This document shows positions 16,716-25,386 of a DNA stretch of 33,247 nucleotides, piece after piece (position 1 is the stretch's first letter; each line of letters opens with the position of its first letter). The position numbers and the translations under genes were made by a program. The stretch is from Planctomycetota bacterium. GTDB taxonomy: Bacteria > Planctomycetota > PUPC01 > DSUN01. The notes under the pieces are model-generated. The model was not told the origin of the DNA and did no database searches. It saw nothing but the letters and a program-made list of their open reading frames with translations. The stretch spans positions 1 to 33,247 of the forward strand of contig VGYV01000005.1 in NCBI GenBank assembly GCA_016872855.1. Direction: 5' to 3'.

Positions 16716-18560
16716 CCGGCCGCGGCCGAAGCGGAATCGGGTCGAAGCAGGAAACCTTCGGGTCGCTGTAGATCAGCTCGCGCCCGCCCAGCATGTCGAT
16801 CAAGTACACCGCGTATTGGGTGCCGTGCTGGTAGGTGCAAAGGAACAGTTCCTCGCTGATAGGCCACGGGGTGCCGGCCCGGCTGCCGGAAATGAACTTT
16901 GGGTTGACAACAATCCGTTTGAGAGGAAGGTCGTCGGCCAGCGGCATGGCGGTCGGAGTGGTGCCGCCCGGCAGGGCCCCCTCGGGCGCCGGCAGTTCGG
17001 GAGTGAGCGAGGTGAGCGGCGCGGCGAAGTCCTGCCCTTTGCGCGGGTCGATGACGATGAGCGAGCCATGGGGTCCGCGGCCGTGCCCGTCACTTGCCGG
17101 ACCTTGCCGGTCTCGAAGGAGTATTCGTAGACCAAGTACCCGCGGTAGCGCGCACCGGAATCCTCAACGTTCGTCGGAGAGTCGTAGAAGTTGGTCCCTG
17201 GGAGGAACAGGTCGTCGTCGCGCGCATGGGAATGGTCGGCGAAGGCGAACAGCACACGCTTGCCGTCGTAGGAGAGATCGGGAGTAATAGTGCAGCCCCG
17301 CGGCAGCTTGCCCGCCAGCAGCACCGTCTCCCGAGGATTCTCCCGCCAGCCTTCCAGCACCACCAGACCCGGGGCCTCCTGGCTGTGGCGGCCGAGGTAC
17401 TGGTCCACCATGTGCTCGGGCAGGAAGCCGGACCGCTTGTTGATCAAGAGCTTGGGGAAGTCCAATGCCGGGTGAGAGAGGATGATCTTGCGCCGCAGAT
17501 TGCAGACGCGGGTGTGGAGCGACTCGCCGTTGGACCTCCCCTTCGACGCGGCGAGTTCCTTCTCCAGCGCCGCCAGCTCTTCGGCCAATTCCGGGCGCGG
17601 GGCGGCACGCTCGACCATCGCCAGGGTCTTGCGGGCCAGGCCCAATCGCTCTCGGATGTACTGCCCATAGAACAGGTCGCGCACGGTCTTCAATTCCGCC
17701 ACGCTCTGGCACTGTTTGGCAATCTCCTGCGCGGACGGTTTCTGGTCCGGGCCGCACGCCCCGGCGTAGCGCGAGGCCAGGTCGGCCAGGTCGCCCCGTT
17801 TCCAGTCGGTCTTCCAGATGTCGGCCCTTGCCTCAACCCGCTGCTGCCGCAAATCGGCTGGCGACGGGAACGCCCCAGCCACCGCAACGACAATCGCTTC
17901 GCGCGCGGCAACGGCCTTGGCCTTGACTTCGGCCAGCGAGCGGCACTGGACCCAGAATTCCGCCTTCCGGATCTCCTTGTGTGTCGGCGCGCCCAGGGTG
18001 CCTTCGAGCCACTCGGCCTGGCCGTCCAGTTCGACGCAGATCTCCCAGTCCCGCATGGTGAAACCGGTGGCGTACTTCTGCTGCCCCGAAACGATCGGCT
18101 GCCAGCCGTGGCGCATGCCGCTGTGGCGGAACAAATCTTGGTCGGTGGGGACGCGGGCCTTGGCCAACGGCAGCGGGACCGCCTTGCCGTCGCGCCCGAT
18201 GAGTTGCGGCTCGCCCAAGAAGACATGGAACTGGCCGGCGCAGCCCACGTACAGTCGCCTCAGCCCGGCGATCCGTACCCTGATCTTGCGCGGCTCTTGC
18301 TGGGTGTTCAATTCGATGCGAAACGGCTGGCACTCTTTGAGCACGGGATCGGCCAGGCGATCCGCCTCGGCCTGGCGCTCTGCGGCGGCCTCCTGCTCGG
18401 CCAGGGCCTCGCGAGAGGCCAGCATGGTTTCCCACCAGGTGTCTCTTGTCTGCAAGGACGTGGGGCCGTCGGCTTTCCTGATGCGATCAGCGGCGGAGGT
18501 CCCGGCGGCCAGGGCGACGAACAACGCAGCCACCAGAACCACCCATCGCGTGAATATCAT
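16716..18560 (-). pseudogene. broken propeller gene (HzsA-like/TolB type), doubly truncated
   Basis: The start at 18560 (MIFTRWVVLVAALFVALAAG, a signal peptide) leads through an NPCBM-like region (~70-210) and a helical region into the propeller, SYDGKRVLFAFADHS, up to VRQVTGTA near 17085. There the frame changes: the next sensible sequence, GPHGSLIVIDPRKGQDF and on to LIYSDPKVSCFDPIPLRPRP, is in another frame. By alignment with the intact protein at 10.1-13.1 kb about 120 residues between these blocks are missing. The copy then ends at about 16715, before the region where the other protein has its haem motifs, and runs into a glycosidase fragment. It is 35-40% shorter than its relative. Confidence 0.75.
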
Positions 18561-18597
18561 GGAACCTGTCCTTTCCTCTTTCGTGGCTGTGAGCAAC

Positions 18598-18636
18598 TCA
18601 CTGAGCCGTGCTCACGCAGCGAAACCCGGACGGTAC
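18598..18636 (-). pseudogene. possible C-terminal remnant of a SUMF1-like gene
   Basis: The minus strand reads VPSGFRCVSTAQ and TGA, which matches the last residues of the neighbouring SUMF1 proteins (SSGFRCVRTAP). It is preceded by a stop and has no start. It is very short, so chance is possible, but the location inside the array favours a remnant. Confidence 0.35.
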
Positions 18637-18660
18637 TCATCGATCTGCCTGGCGCGGCCG

Positions 18661-18681
18661 GGCGCGGCACCGTGCCGCGCC
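18661..18681. repeat. GC palindrome
   Basis: GGCGCGGCAC and GTGCCGCGCC around a single base, 38 bp beyond the SUMF1+CBM9 gene stop. It may act as a terminator. Confidence 0.45.
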
Positions 18682-18733
18682 GGAAGCGACTGGCAACATG
18701 ACCTCGCACGTCATCCACCGATTCCCCCGTCGT

Positions 18734-20710
18734 CTACTTCTCCAGGACGAACCGTGGATACAGCGCGGTGTTGCCCCCGCTCGCCGGGCCGGCAGCCAGG
18801 CCCGGCGCCAACTGGAGCCAGTAGCGGTGTCCGCTCCCGTCGTCATCGTCGAAGAACATCATGTTGACGCCGAAGTCCACGCCGGGCTCCAGACCCAGGG
18901 CGGCCAGCGGCAAGCGCAACTCGTAGCGGGTGACCCTGGCTTTGTCGTCCCGCGTCGCCGCGCAGCCGGTGGTCTTCGCCAGCGTGTCGCCCTCGCCCGC
19001 ATATTGGTGGAAGGCAACGCCCGCCTTGGTCAGCGCCAAGGCGACCTTCCAGCGGACGCCTTTCGCGGTGACCAGCCCCAACTGTAGCGCATCCCCGCTC
19101 CAGATCCCATCGCCGGTTTTCGCGTTGAAGTGCCGGTCGTCGGTCACCTCGGCCGCCACGCACAGCGCTTCGCCGTCCCAACCCAAGTACACCCCGGCGC
19201 ATAGGTCCTCGGGGCCTTGCCAGGGCCGGAGCAGACGGCCGTAGAAATCGAACGGAGCGAAGCGGTTGTAGACCGGGAAGACGTCGGCGGGCCCGGTGAG
19301 CACAAGCGCGGGCTTGCCCCATTCGTCCAGCACGCCGTCGGCGCGCACGCCGCGGCCGAGGCGCGCGACAGGCTGCGTCTTTCCATAGTCCCCTGGTCCG
19401 GTGAACCGTCCCACATTCGTGTCCCCGGCCGGCGCCGAACGTGCGGCGCGCCAACCGGCGGACGTGTTCCGGTCCGCGTGCGAGTCGATCGCAGCCATGC
19501 GGCCCGACGTGAACAAATGGCCTCGGCCGCCGTAGTCGCCGCGAAACACGACGCCGCCGAGGTCCGTCGGCCAGTCCGCGGGCGTCTCCGGCGTGCCGCG
19601 GCCGTGAGTGCACGAGAACTTGCGCCCCGCGGCGCTGCCGACCGATACGAACCGCTCGCTGACCCCGCCCATGTCGATCCCAACCAGCCCCCAGTAGGAC
19701 AGGCCTCCGTCATCCCGCGGCCCGTGCGTGGCTTTCTCGTACTCCAGCTCCGTCATCGGGCGCAGGCCCGCCCAGGCCGCGTACGCCGCGCCGTCCGCCC
19801 AGGACAGCCAGGGACACGGTTTGTCGGGCGCCGACGCCTCATAGGCGTAGTTCGGCGACTCGCCGCTCCGCTGGATCGCAAGGCCCTGGTACCCGGGGTA
19901 ATAGCGCTGTTTGGCCTGTGCGGCGGTCAGCGTGCCCAGAAAACCGGCGTACTGGCCCCGTGTCAGGTACGGGAACTTCATGCAGTAGAAGGCCGCATGG
20001 CCGTTCGGGAAAGACGCCGGGACTTCGCCCCCGTCCTCCGGGCAGATGCCGACCGCCCAGAGCCTTCCGTGCTGCCGGCCGGTGGGGATTGGCCCGGGCC
20101 CCGTCACCCGGTACGGCGGGGTGTCCTGGCCGCCTTCGGTCCATACGCAGAACCGGTTCGGCTCCTTCCCGTTCGAGCCCAGACTGAACGGCCCCTCGGG
20201 CACATACACCATCTCGACGCCGAACGCCTGCACGCGGACCTTCACGTCCTTGTTGACGCCCTGGTTGGCCGTGAAGTCCCAGACGGCCGTGACGTTCTGA
20301 GTCGCCACCGGGCCCTTGCCTTCGCGGGTGCGCCGCACGAACATGCCGACGAATCCCTCGTTGCCGGCCGGCACGATGAATCCCAGGGGCGTGCCGCCTC
20401 GCTCCTGGCTGTAGCCCGTAGGGTTCACCACCTTGTCCGCCGCAAGCCGGACAGGCTGCCAGGGCGCCTTCGGATCGGCCTGGACCTTGAAGAAGACCCA
20501 GGCCGCGTCGTGGAAACTCCCGTGCCGCCAGGAGTTCTCCCAGGAGATGTCGAACTTCACGGCCGCGGTCGTCGCGTCGCGCGGCGCCACGGCCACGTTC
20601 CCGATCTTCAGGCCATCCGCGCGCCCAGTGCCGGCGCCCAGAAGCAGCCAGGAGGCGAGCGCGGCCGCTCTCGCTGAGGCCAATACCCCCTCGTTGCCCG
20701 ACCGGCTCAT
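18734..20710 (-). CDS. secreted SUMF1-fold protein with C-terminal CBM9-like domain
   Basis: A 658-residue protein. A signal peptide (to about residue 35) is followed by a conserved N-terminal module (~38-180, with FDISWENSWR and HDAAWVFFKV), a SUMF1-fold region (~185-430: MVYVPEGPFSLGS, AFYCMKFPYLTRGQYAGFL, LSWADGAAYAAWAGLRPMTELEYEKA), and a CBM9-like carbohydrate-binding domain (~440-658: RADGVLDEW, VYLGWDGEALCVAAEVTDD). The catalytic cysteine pair of true formylglycine-generating enzymes is not seen, so a binding or structural role on the cell surface is more likely. AAGGAG precedes the ATG at 20710. The gene is the last intact member of a minus-strand array of four paralogues. Confidence 0.85.
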   Translation of the reverse strand: MSRSGNEGVLASARAAALASWLLLGAGTGRADGLKIGNVAVAPRDATTAAVKFDISWENSWRHGSFHDAAWVFFKVQADPKAPWQPVRLAADKVVNPTGYSQERGGTPLGFIVPAGNEGFVGMFVRRTREGKGPVATQNVTAVWDFTANQGVNKDVKVRVQAFGVEMVYVPEGPFSLGSNGKEPNRFCVWTEGGQDTPPYRVTGPGPIPTGRQHGRLWAVGICPEDGGEVPASFPNGHAAFYCMKFPYLTRGQYAGFLGTLTAAQAKQRYYPGYQGLAIQRSGESPNYAYEASAPDKPCPWLSWADGAAYAAWAGLRPMTELEYEKATHGPRDDGGLSYWGLVGIDMGGVSERFVSVGSAAGRKFSCTHGRGTPETPADWPTDLGGVVFRGDYGGRGHLFTSGRMAAIDSHADRNTSAGWRAARSAPAGDTNVGRFTGPGDYGKTQPVARLGRGVRADGVLDEWGKPALVLTGPADVFPVYNRFAPFDFYGRLLRPWQGPEDLCAGVYLGWDGEALCVAAEVTDDRHFNAKTGDGIWSGDALQLGLVTAKGVRWKVALALTKAGVAFHQYAGEGDTLAKTTGCAATRDDKARVTRYELRLPLAALGLEPGVDFGVNMMFFDDDDGSGHRYWLQLAPGLAAGPASGGNTALYPRFVLEK

Positions 20711-20763
20711 TGCTCGCTCCTTGCCCAAGTCTACCGTCTCAAATCAGGGGAATCAACGAACCT

Positions 20764-23001
20764 TCACGGCGCCGTACGTACGCAGCGAAAGCCGGAAGAT
20801 CCCGGACCGTAGCCCGTGCGGTTCGATGTGGTCTCCGGACGGGGGCTGTCCGCCGCTCCGCCGCGCTGTCCGATAGCGTCCCAGCCGGGGGGCTGGGCCA
20901 AGGTGCCGTCGCCGTGCGTGCCCGCGAAACGGCGTCCATCTCTGCGGTTCCGCGTGTCATCCCAGGGGCCGGCCACATTGCCCACGAGAATCAGTTCCTC
21001 CCACAGGTTGCCGGTCAGGTCGAGGATGCCCCAGTACGAGGCGCCGGCCGCAACGCGTCCGCTGTGCGGCGTTGCGAAGGCCCCCACGCGCAGCGGCCCG
21101 TTGATCGCGTTGCGGGCGAACAGGCCGTCGCCGCCCGCTTGCGACATCGTTCCGCCCCAGGCCGCATTGCCGCGCACCGCGTCGGGTCCGTTGTCACCTT
21201 CCCAGACCACGCATTCGTCGGGCTTGCCGGCGTTTCGCAGGGCGTAGCCGTCGCGCGGCGGGTTTGGGTTGTTCGTGCCGGCGATCTGGTTCGTGCCCCA
21301 CGCAAACTCGCCGGGCACGGGCTTCAGCGGCCCGCGGCAGGCCTTCTCGTATTCCAACTCCGTCATGGGCCGCAGACCCGCCCAGGCCGCGTAAGACACG
21401 CCGTTTGCCGCGGGCCCGTGCGGCCCGCCTGTAACCGTAATCTGGTGGGGGTGGCCCGCGCCGTACGCCACAAAGGGCGTGTCGGTCGCGTACACCGCCG
21501 GCTTGGCGCCGCCGATAGACCGGATCACCCCATCGCGGCGGGACACCTCCTGCACGGAACTCGATGCGCCGGGGACAGCGATCTTGACCCCGTTCCGCCA
21601 CTTGCTGGCTTCCCCTGCGACCAGCGTGCCGGCGGCAGCCTCGGGCCTCCCACGGGTCAATCGCCTCTGCTCTTCGTAGGTGAGCGTATTGAGGAAGTCC
21701 ACGTACTCCCCCTGGGTGATCTCGTGCCTTGTGCAGTAGAATGCCGCGAACCCCTTCGGGAACCGCGCCGGAAGCGTTTGGGTCACGCAACTGGTGAAGT
21801 CATCGGCCATTCGCTGGCCGAGTCCGTCGCGATTGCCCAGGTTCTTGCTGCTCTGGCCGCCGAGCGTGAGCGCATCCTCGCTCTCGATGCGGAAGGGATC
21901 GGTCGTATCGCCGGCCGAGAACTGGCCCCTCACATTGCTTTCCGTGCCGTCGTGCAGCAGGCTATTCCAGAACCCGTCGGGGTACGGGATGTTCCAATAC
22001 GAGGGGTGGACCTCGTCCGGCACTGGCTCGCGCGGCCCGCGCACGAGCTTCTCGCACTCCAACTCCGTCATCGGGCGCAGGGCCGCCCAGGCGGCCAGGG
22101 CCGCGGAGTCCGCCCACGACAAGCCGTCGGCGGCATCAGCGCTGCGGCCCGAATAGGTAGAGTTCGGCCCCTCGCCGGAACGGACCACCGTCCTTTCGCT
22201 ACGAAGCTTGTCCGCCTCCGCCGCGCTCAGCGTATTCAGAAAGGCGGCGTACTGGGCCGATCCAATCCTGTGCTTCATGCAATAAAGGGCCGCATAACCG
22301 TTGGGGAACGACGCCGGGATTTCGCCGCCGTCCTCCGGCTGCGCGCCCTTGCGGGCCCAGAGTCGGCCATTCCGCCGGCCGGTCGGGATCGCGCCTGCGC
22401 TGGTGACCCGGAACGGCTGAGTGTGCTGGCTGCCATCGGTGTAAGTGTAAAAGCCGTTGATCTCCGCCCCGCCCGAGCCCAGGCAAAAAGGCCCTTCGGC
22501 CACATAGACCATCTCGATGCCGAACGGCCGCACTTGGACTTTGGTATCCCTGGTGATGCCCTTGTTTGCCGTAAGGTCCCAGACGGCGGAGACCTTGCTC
22601 GTTGCCACTTTGCCCGGGGCGGCGTACTCCGCGCGCCGCACGAACATGCCGGTAAAGCCGTCCCTGCCATCCGGGACAATGAGGTCCAGCGGCGTGCCGC
22701 CTTTCTCCTGGCTGTAGCCCGTCGGGTTCAGCACCTTGTCCGCCGCCAGCCGGACATGCTGCCACTCGGTCGCGCCTTCGGCACGCACCTTGAAGAACAC
22801 CCAGGCCGCGTCGTGATTGATCTCGTGACGCCAGGAATTGTCCCAGGCGATATCGAATGCCACGGTCGCTGTACCCGCGTCGCGCGCGGCCACCGTTACG
22901 TTCGTGATCGTCACCGCGCGTGCCGTGCCCGCGCCCGGCAGTAGCGCGCAGGCAATCGCCAGCGTGCGCGTGAATGGGGACCAATTGGATAACGGATTCA
23001 T
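20764..23001 (-). CDS. secreted double SUMF1-fold protein, probable in-frame chimera
   Basis: A 745-residue protein with a signal peptide (MNPLSNWSPFTRTLAIACAL) and the NSWR/HDAAWVFFK module. The first SUMF1 region (~170-385) resembles the paralogue at 25.4-26.8 kb. It stops at FWNSLLHDGTESNVRGQFSA, from where the sequence follows the central and C-terminal part of the paralogue at 23.6-25.3 kb (DALTLGGQSSKNLGNRDGLG to SSGFRCVRTAP). The second unit lacks its own N-terminal module. The join keeps the frame. AAAGGAG precedes the ATG at 23001. The maturase cysteines are absent: the stretch before GFRC has none. Confidence 0.82.
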   Translation of the reverse strand: MNPLSNWSPFTRTLAIACALLPGAGTARAVTITNVTVAARDAGTATVAFDIAWDNSWRHEINHDAAWVFFKVRAEGATEWQHVRLAADKVLNPTGYSQEKGGTPLDLIVPDGRDGFTGMFVRRAEYAAPGKVATSKVSAVWDLTANKGITRDTKVQVRPFGIEMVYVAEGPFCLGSGGAEINGFYTYTDGSQHTQPFRVTSAGAIPTGRRNGRLWARKGAQPEDGGEIPASFPNGYAALYCMKHRIGSAQYAAFLNTLSAAEADKLRSERTVVRSGEGPNSTYSGRSADAADGLSWADSAALAAWAALRPMTELECEKLVRGPREPVPDEVHPSYWNIPYPDGFWNSLLHDGTESNVRGQFSAGDTTDPFRIESEDALTLGGQSSKNLGNRDGLGQRMADDFTSCVTQTLPARFPKGFAAFYCTRHEITQGEYVDFLNTLTYEEQRRLTRGRPEAAAGTLVAGEASKWRNGVKIAVPGASSSVQEVSRRDGVIRSIGGAKPAVYATDTPFVAYGAGHPHQITVTGGPHGPAANGVSYAAWAGLRPMTELEYEKACRGPLKPVPGEFAWGTNQIAGTNNPNPPRDGYALRNAGKPDECVVWEGDNGPDAVRGNAAWGGTMSQAGGDGLFARNAINGPLRVGAFATPHSGRVAAGASYWGILDLTGNLWEELILVGNVAGPWDDTRNRRDGRRFAGTHGDGTLAQPPGWDAIGQRGGAADSPRPETTSNRTGYGPGSSGFRCVRTAP

Positions 23002-23114
23002 AGCAGGCTCCTTTCGGTGGGTCCCTAATTGCGGTCGCTTGCAGAGACACAGATTGTCGTGTCTGGTGCAAAGCGCGTCCGCTGTTCCCACATCAAGACA
23101 CATCCCGCCCCCGG

Positions 23115-23421
23115 GGCTTTCGCGCGGCGATTGGAAAGCGTTGCGAGTTCCCTGGCCACTTCGCCGGCCAAGTCCAGCAACTTCACGTCGTCCTCGGAAG
23201 GCGTGTACCGCAGACCGTACCAGGAAGCGCTGGCGGTAATTGAAACAGAAGAACTGGTTGCGCGGCGCGAGAATCGCCCGGTAGCCTCGCGGCCTTGCCT
23301 CCCTCTGGCACCAGACCGTGTCGATGTATCGGACCGGCATGGCGACGCCCTTTTCGACGCCCTCCGCCCTAATCCCCAGGTCGGTGTTGTGACCGGTGAC
23401 GTACCACACGCCCTCGGGTCC
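23115..23421 (-). pseudogene. frameshifted coding remnant, family not recognised
   Basis: One frame reads GVWYVTGHNTDLGIRAEG, AMPVRYIDTVWCQREARPRG and YRAILAPRNQFFCFNYRQ, then the sense moves to another frame with YTPSEDDVKLLDLAGEVARE and LATLSNRRAKAPG. Both parts look like real protein, but the family is not clear to me. There is no start codon with a ribosome site. The remnant follows directly on a nitrilase-like N-terminus in a different frame. Confidence 0.4.
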
Positions 23422-23434
23422 GCACCCACCAGCC

Positions 23435-23572
23435 CTACCGGCGGGCAGCCTCGCCCAACAGCCGCTGGATGCTCGTCAGGTTCCCATCAATCGTCGGGGC
23501 GAACTTCATCTGTACCGCCGCAACCCGCAACCGGTCACGGGCGCCCTGCGTGTGTGAATCAGTGTCCATCAT
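23435..23572 (-). pseudogene. N-terminal fragment of a carbon-nitrogen hydrolase
   Basis: It starts at ATG 23572 with AAAAGGA just upstream and encodes 45 residues: MMDTDSHTQGARDRLRVAAV, QMKFAPTIDGNLTSIQRLL, GEAARR, then TAG. The RVAAVQM...N...A opening is typical of the nitrilase superfamily, whose members have about 270 or more residues. The catalytic Glu-Lys-Cys parts are missing, so the gene is truncated. Confidence 0.6.
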
Positions 23573-23596
23573 TATGTCCTTTTCTGCTGCGCCGCC

Positions 23597-25333
23597 TCAC
23601 GGCGCCGTGCGCACGCAGCGGAAGCCGGAGGATCCCTGCGCGTGACCCACGCGGTGCGACACGCTATAGGCGCGGCGGCCATCGAACGCGCCACCACGTT
23701 GTCCCAGGGCGTTCCAGCCCGCGGGCTGGGCCAAGGTGCCGTCCCCATGCGTGCCCGCGAAGACGCGTCCCTGTTTCCGCACCTCATCCCAGGGGCCAGC
23801 CAGGTTGCCCACGACGATCACCTCCTCCCACAGGTTGCCGGTGAGGTCCAGAATCCCCCAGTATGAGGCACCCGCCGCCACCCGCCCGCTGTCCGGCGAA
23901 GCGAACACTCCCGCGCGGAGCGGGCCGTGAATGGGGTGGAGGGCATACATGCGGTACTGATTCACCTGCATGATCGTCCCACCCCACGCAGCGTTGCCGC
24001 GCGTCGCGTCTGGTCCGTTGGCCCCTTCCCAGACGACGCATTCGTCGGGTTTGCCGGGGTTCCGGAGGGCGTATCCGTCGCGCGGGGGCTTCTCAGAGCT
24101 CGAGCCGGCGACCTGTGAGGTGCGCCAGGCGTATTCGCCCGGCACCGGCTTGAGCGGCCCGCGGCAGGCCTTCTCGTACTCCAGCTCCGTCATCGGCCGC
24201 AAACCCGCCCAAGCCGCGTAGAACACGCCGTTGCACCCGCCGTGCGGCCCGCCGGTGACAGTGATCTGGTGGTAGTGGCCCGCCCCGTTGGGCACGTAGG
24301 GCGCGTCGGTCATGTAAGCCGCCGGCGTGGCGGGCTTGCCGTCAGACCCCGGCTTGTCCGGAACCGCGATCCTGATCCCATTCCTGTATTTGGCGGCCTC
24401 CGACGCCTGGCATCCCGCGTTCAGCCGCATGCCGGCCACGGCGGGCTCCTTCCCGGGCCTCTTGTCCAACTTGAGCTGTTGCTCCCGGCTGAGCGTATTG
24501 AGGAAGTCGACATACTGGCCCTGCGTGATCTCGTGCCTCATGCAGTAGAACGCCGCGTAGCCCTTCGGGAACCGCGCGGGGAGCTGCTGGGTCACGACGC
24601 TGTTGAAGTCGTCCGCCAGCCTGATGCCCAGGCTGTCGCGGTTGCCCAGGTTCTTCTTGCTTTCGCCGCCCAGGGTGAGCGCGTCCTCGCTCTCGACGTG
24701 GAAGGGCTCGATCGTGTCGCCCGCTGAGAACTGCGCCCCCACGGGCGCTGTGGAGCCGTCGCCTGCCCAGAAGGCGCACTGCGGCACATAGACCATATTG
24801 AGGCCGAAGACCTTCAACTCGACGCCTCCGGGATCGTCCACGCCATCGGCCTTGTGCAGCCAGCGCAGCGCCACGCCCTTCCAGTCGTTTGGTCCGCTGC
24901 CGGCCACTGCGCGGTAGACGAACACGCCGAGGCCGCGCTTGCCGTCGTCGGTCGCGCCGACGTCCAGCTTCGCCCCCGCGGGAGCCGTGTGGTCGGAGGC
25001 GTTTGTCGAGAGTGTGGCATGCGAGTAGCCCTCGGCGCGGGGCTTGCGGAACTTGACGAACACCCAGGCCGCATCCCAGTTCTCGAGCTTGAGCGGGCCG
25101 GCCCCGCCCGTCTGCTCCGCGCTGGCCTCCCAGGCCGCCCGCCAGGAGTGGTCCCAGGCGAGGTCGAACGTGACGGTGCTCTGGCCTGCGGCAGGGCTGT
25201 CAGCGCGGCGCACGTTGGCGATGCGGATGGGGTCGGCCTTCCCCATTCCCCGGAACCGCGCCTCCTGGTCCCCTGCCGCGAGTGCCGGAGTGCACGCCAG
25301 AATTGCTGCGGCGACCGCCAGTGCCCGACTCAT
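23597..25333 (-). CDS. secreted SUMF1-fold protein
   Basis: A 578-residue protein with a signal peptide (MSRALAVAAAILACTPALAAG), the N-terminal module (~30-195, FDLAWDHSWR and WDAAWVFVKFRK) and a long SUMF1-fold region: MVYVPQCAFWAGDGS, AAFYCMRHEITQGQYVDFL, AAWAGLRPMTELEYEKACRG, ASYWGILDLTGNLWEEV, ending SSGFRCVRTAP. In characterised formylglycine-generating enzymes the two copper-binding cysteines come about 20-25 residues before GFRC; here that stretch is FDGRRAYSVSHRVGHAQG, with no cysteine. Similar proteins occur in Bacteroidota and Planctomycetota, with no known function. The start at 25333 has AAGGAGA six bases upstream; an in-frame start at 25387 is rejected. Confidence 0.87.
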   Translation of the reverse strand: MSRALAVAAAILACTPALAAGDQEARFRGMGKADPIRIANVRRADSPAAGQSTVTFDLAWDHSWRAAWEASAEQTGGAGPLKLENWDAAWVFVKFRKPRAEGYSHATLSTNASDHTAPAGAKLDVGATDDGKRGLGVFVYRAVAGSGPNDWKGVALRWLHKADGVDDPGGVELKVFGLNMVYVPQCAFWAGDGSTAPVGAQFSAGDTIEPFHVESEDALTLGGESKKNLGNRDSLGIRLADDFNSVVTQQLPARFPKGYAAFYCMRHEITQGQYVDFLNTLSREQQLKLDKRPGKEPAVAGMRLNAGCQASEAAKYRNGIRIAVPDKPGSDGKPATPAAYMTDAPYVPNGAGHYHQITVTGGPHGGCNGVFYAAWAGLRPMTELEYEKACRGPLKPVPGEYAWRTSQVAGSSSEKPPRDGYALRNPGKPDECVVWEGANGPDATRGNAAWGGTIMQVNQYRMYALHPIHGPLRAGVFASPDSGRVAAGASYWGILDLTGNLWEEVIVVGNLAGPWDEVRKQGRVFAGTHGDGTLAQPAGWNALGQRGGAFDGRRAYSVSHRVGHAQGSSGFRCVRTAP

Positions 25334-25386
25334 CGCTATCTCCTTCATTGGTCCGCGATCGGCCATCGGGAATCGCAAGTCGAACA

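Noticed and set aside
20710-22944. 744-codon open frame on the plus strand
   Set aside because: It mirrors the SUMF1 double-domain gene on the other strand; no family motifs and Arg/Ala/Gly-rich composition.
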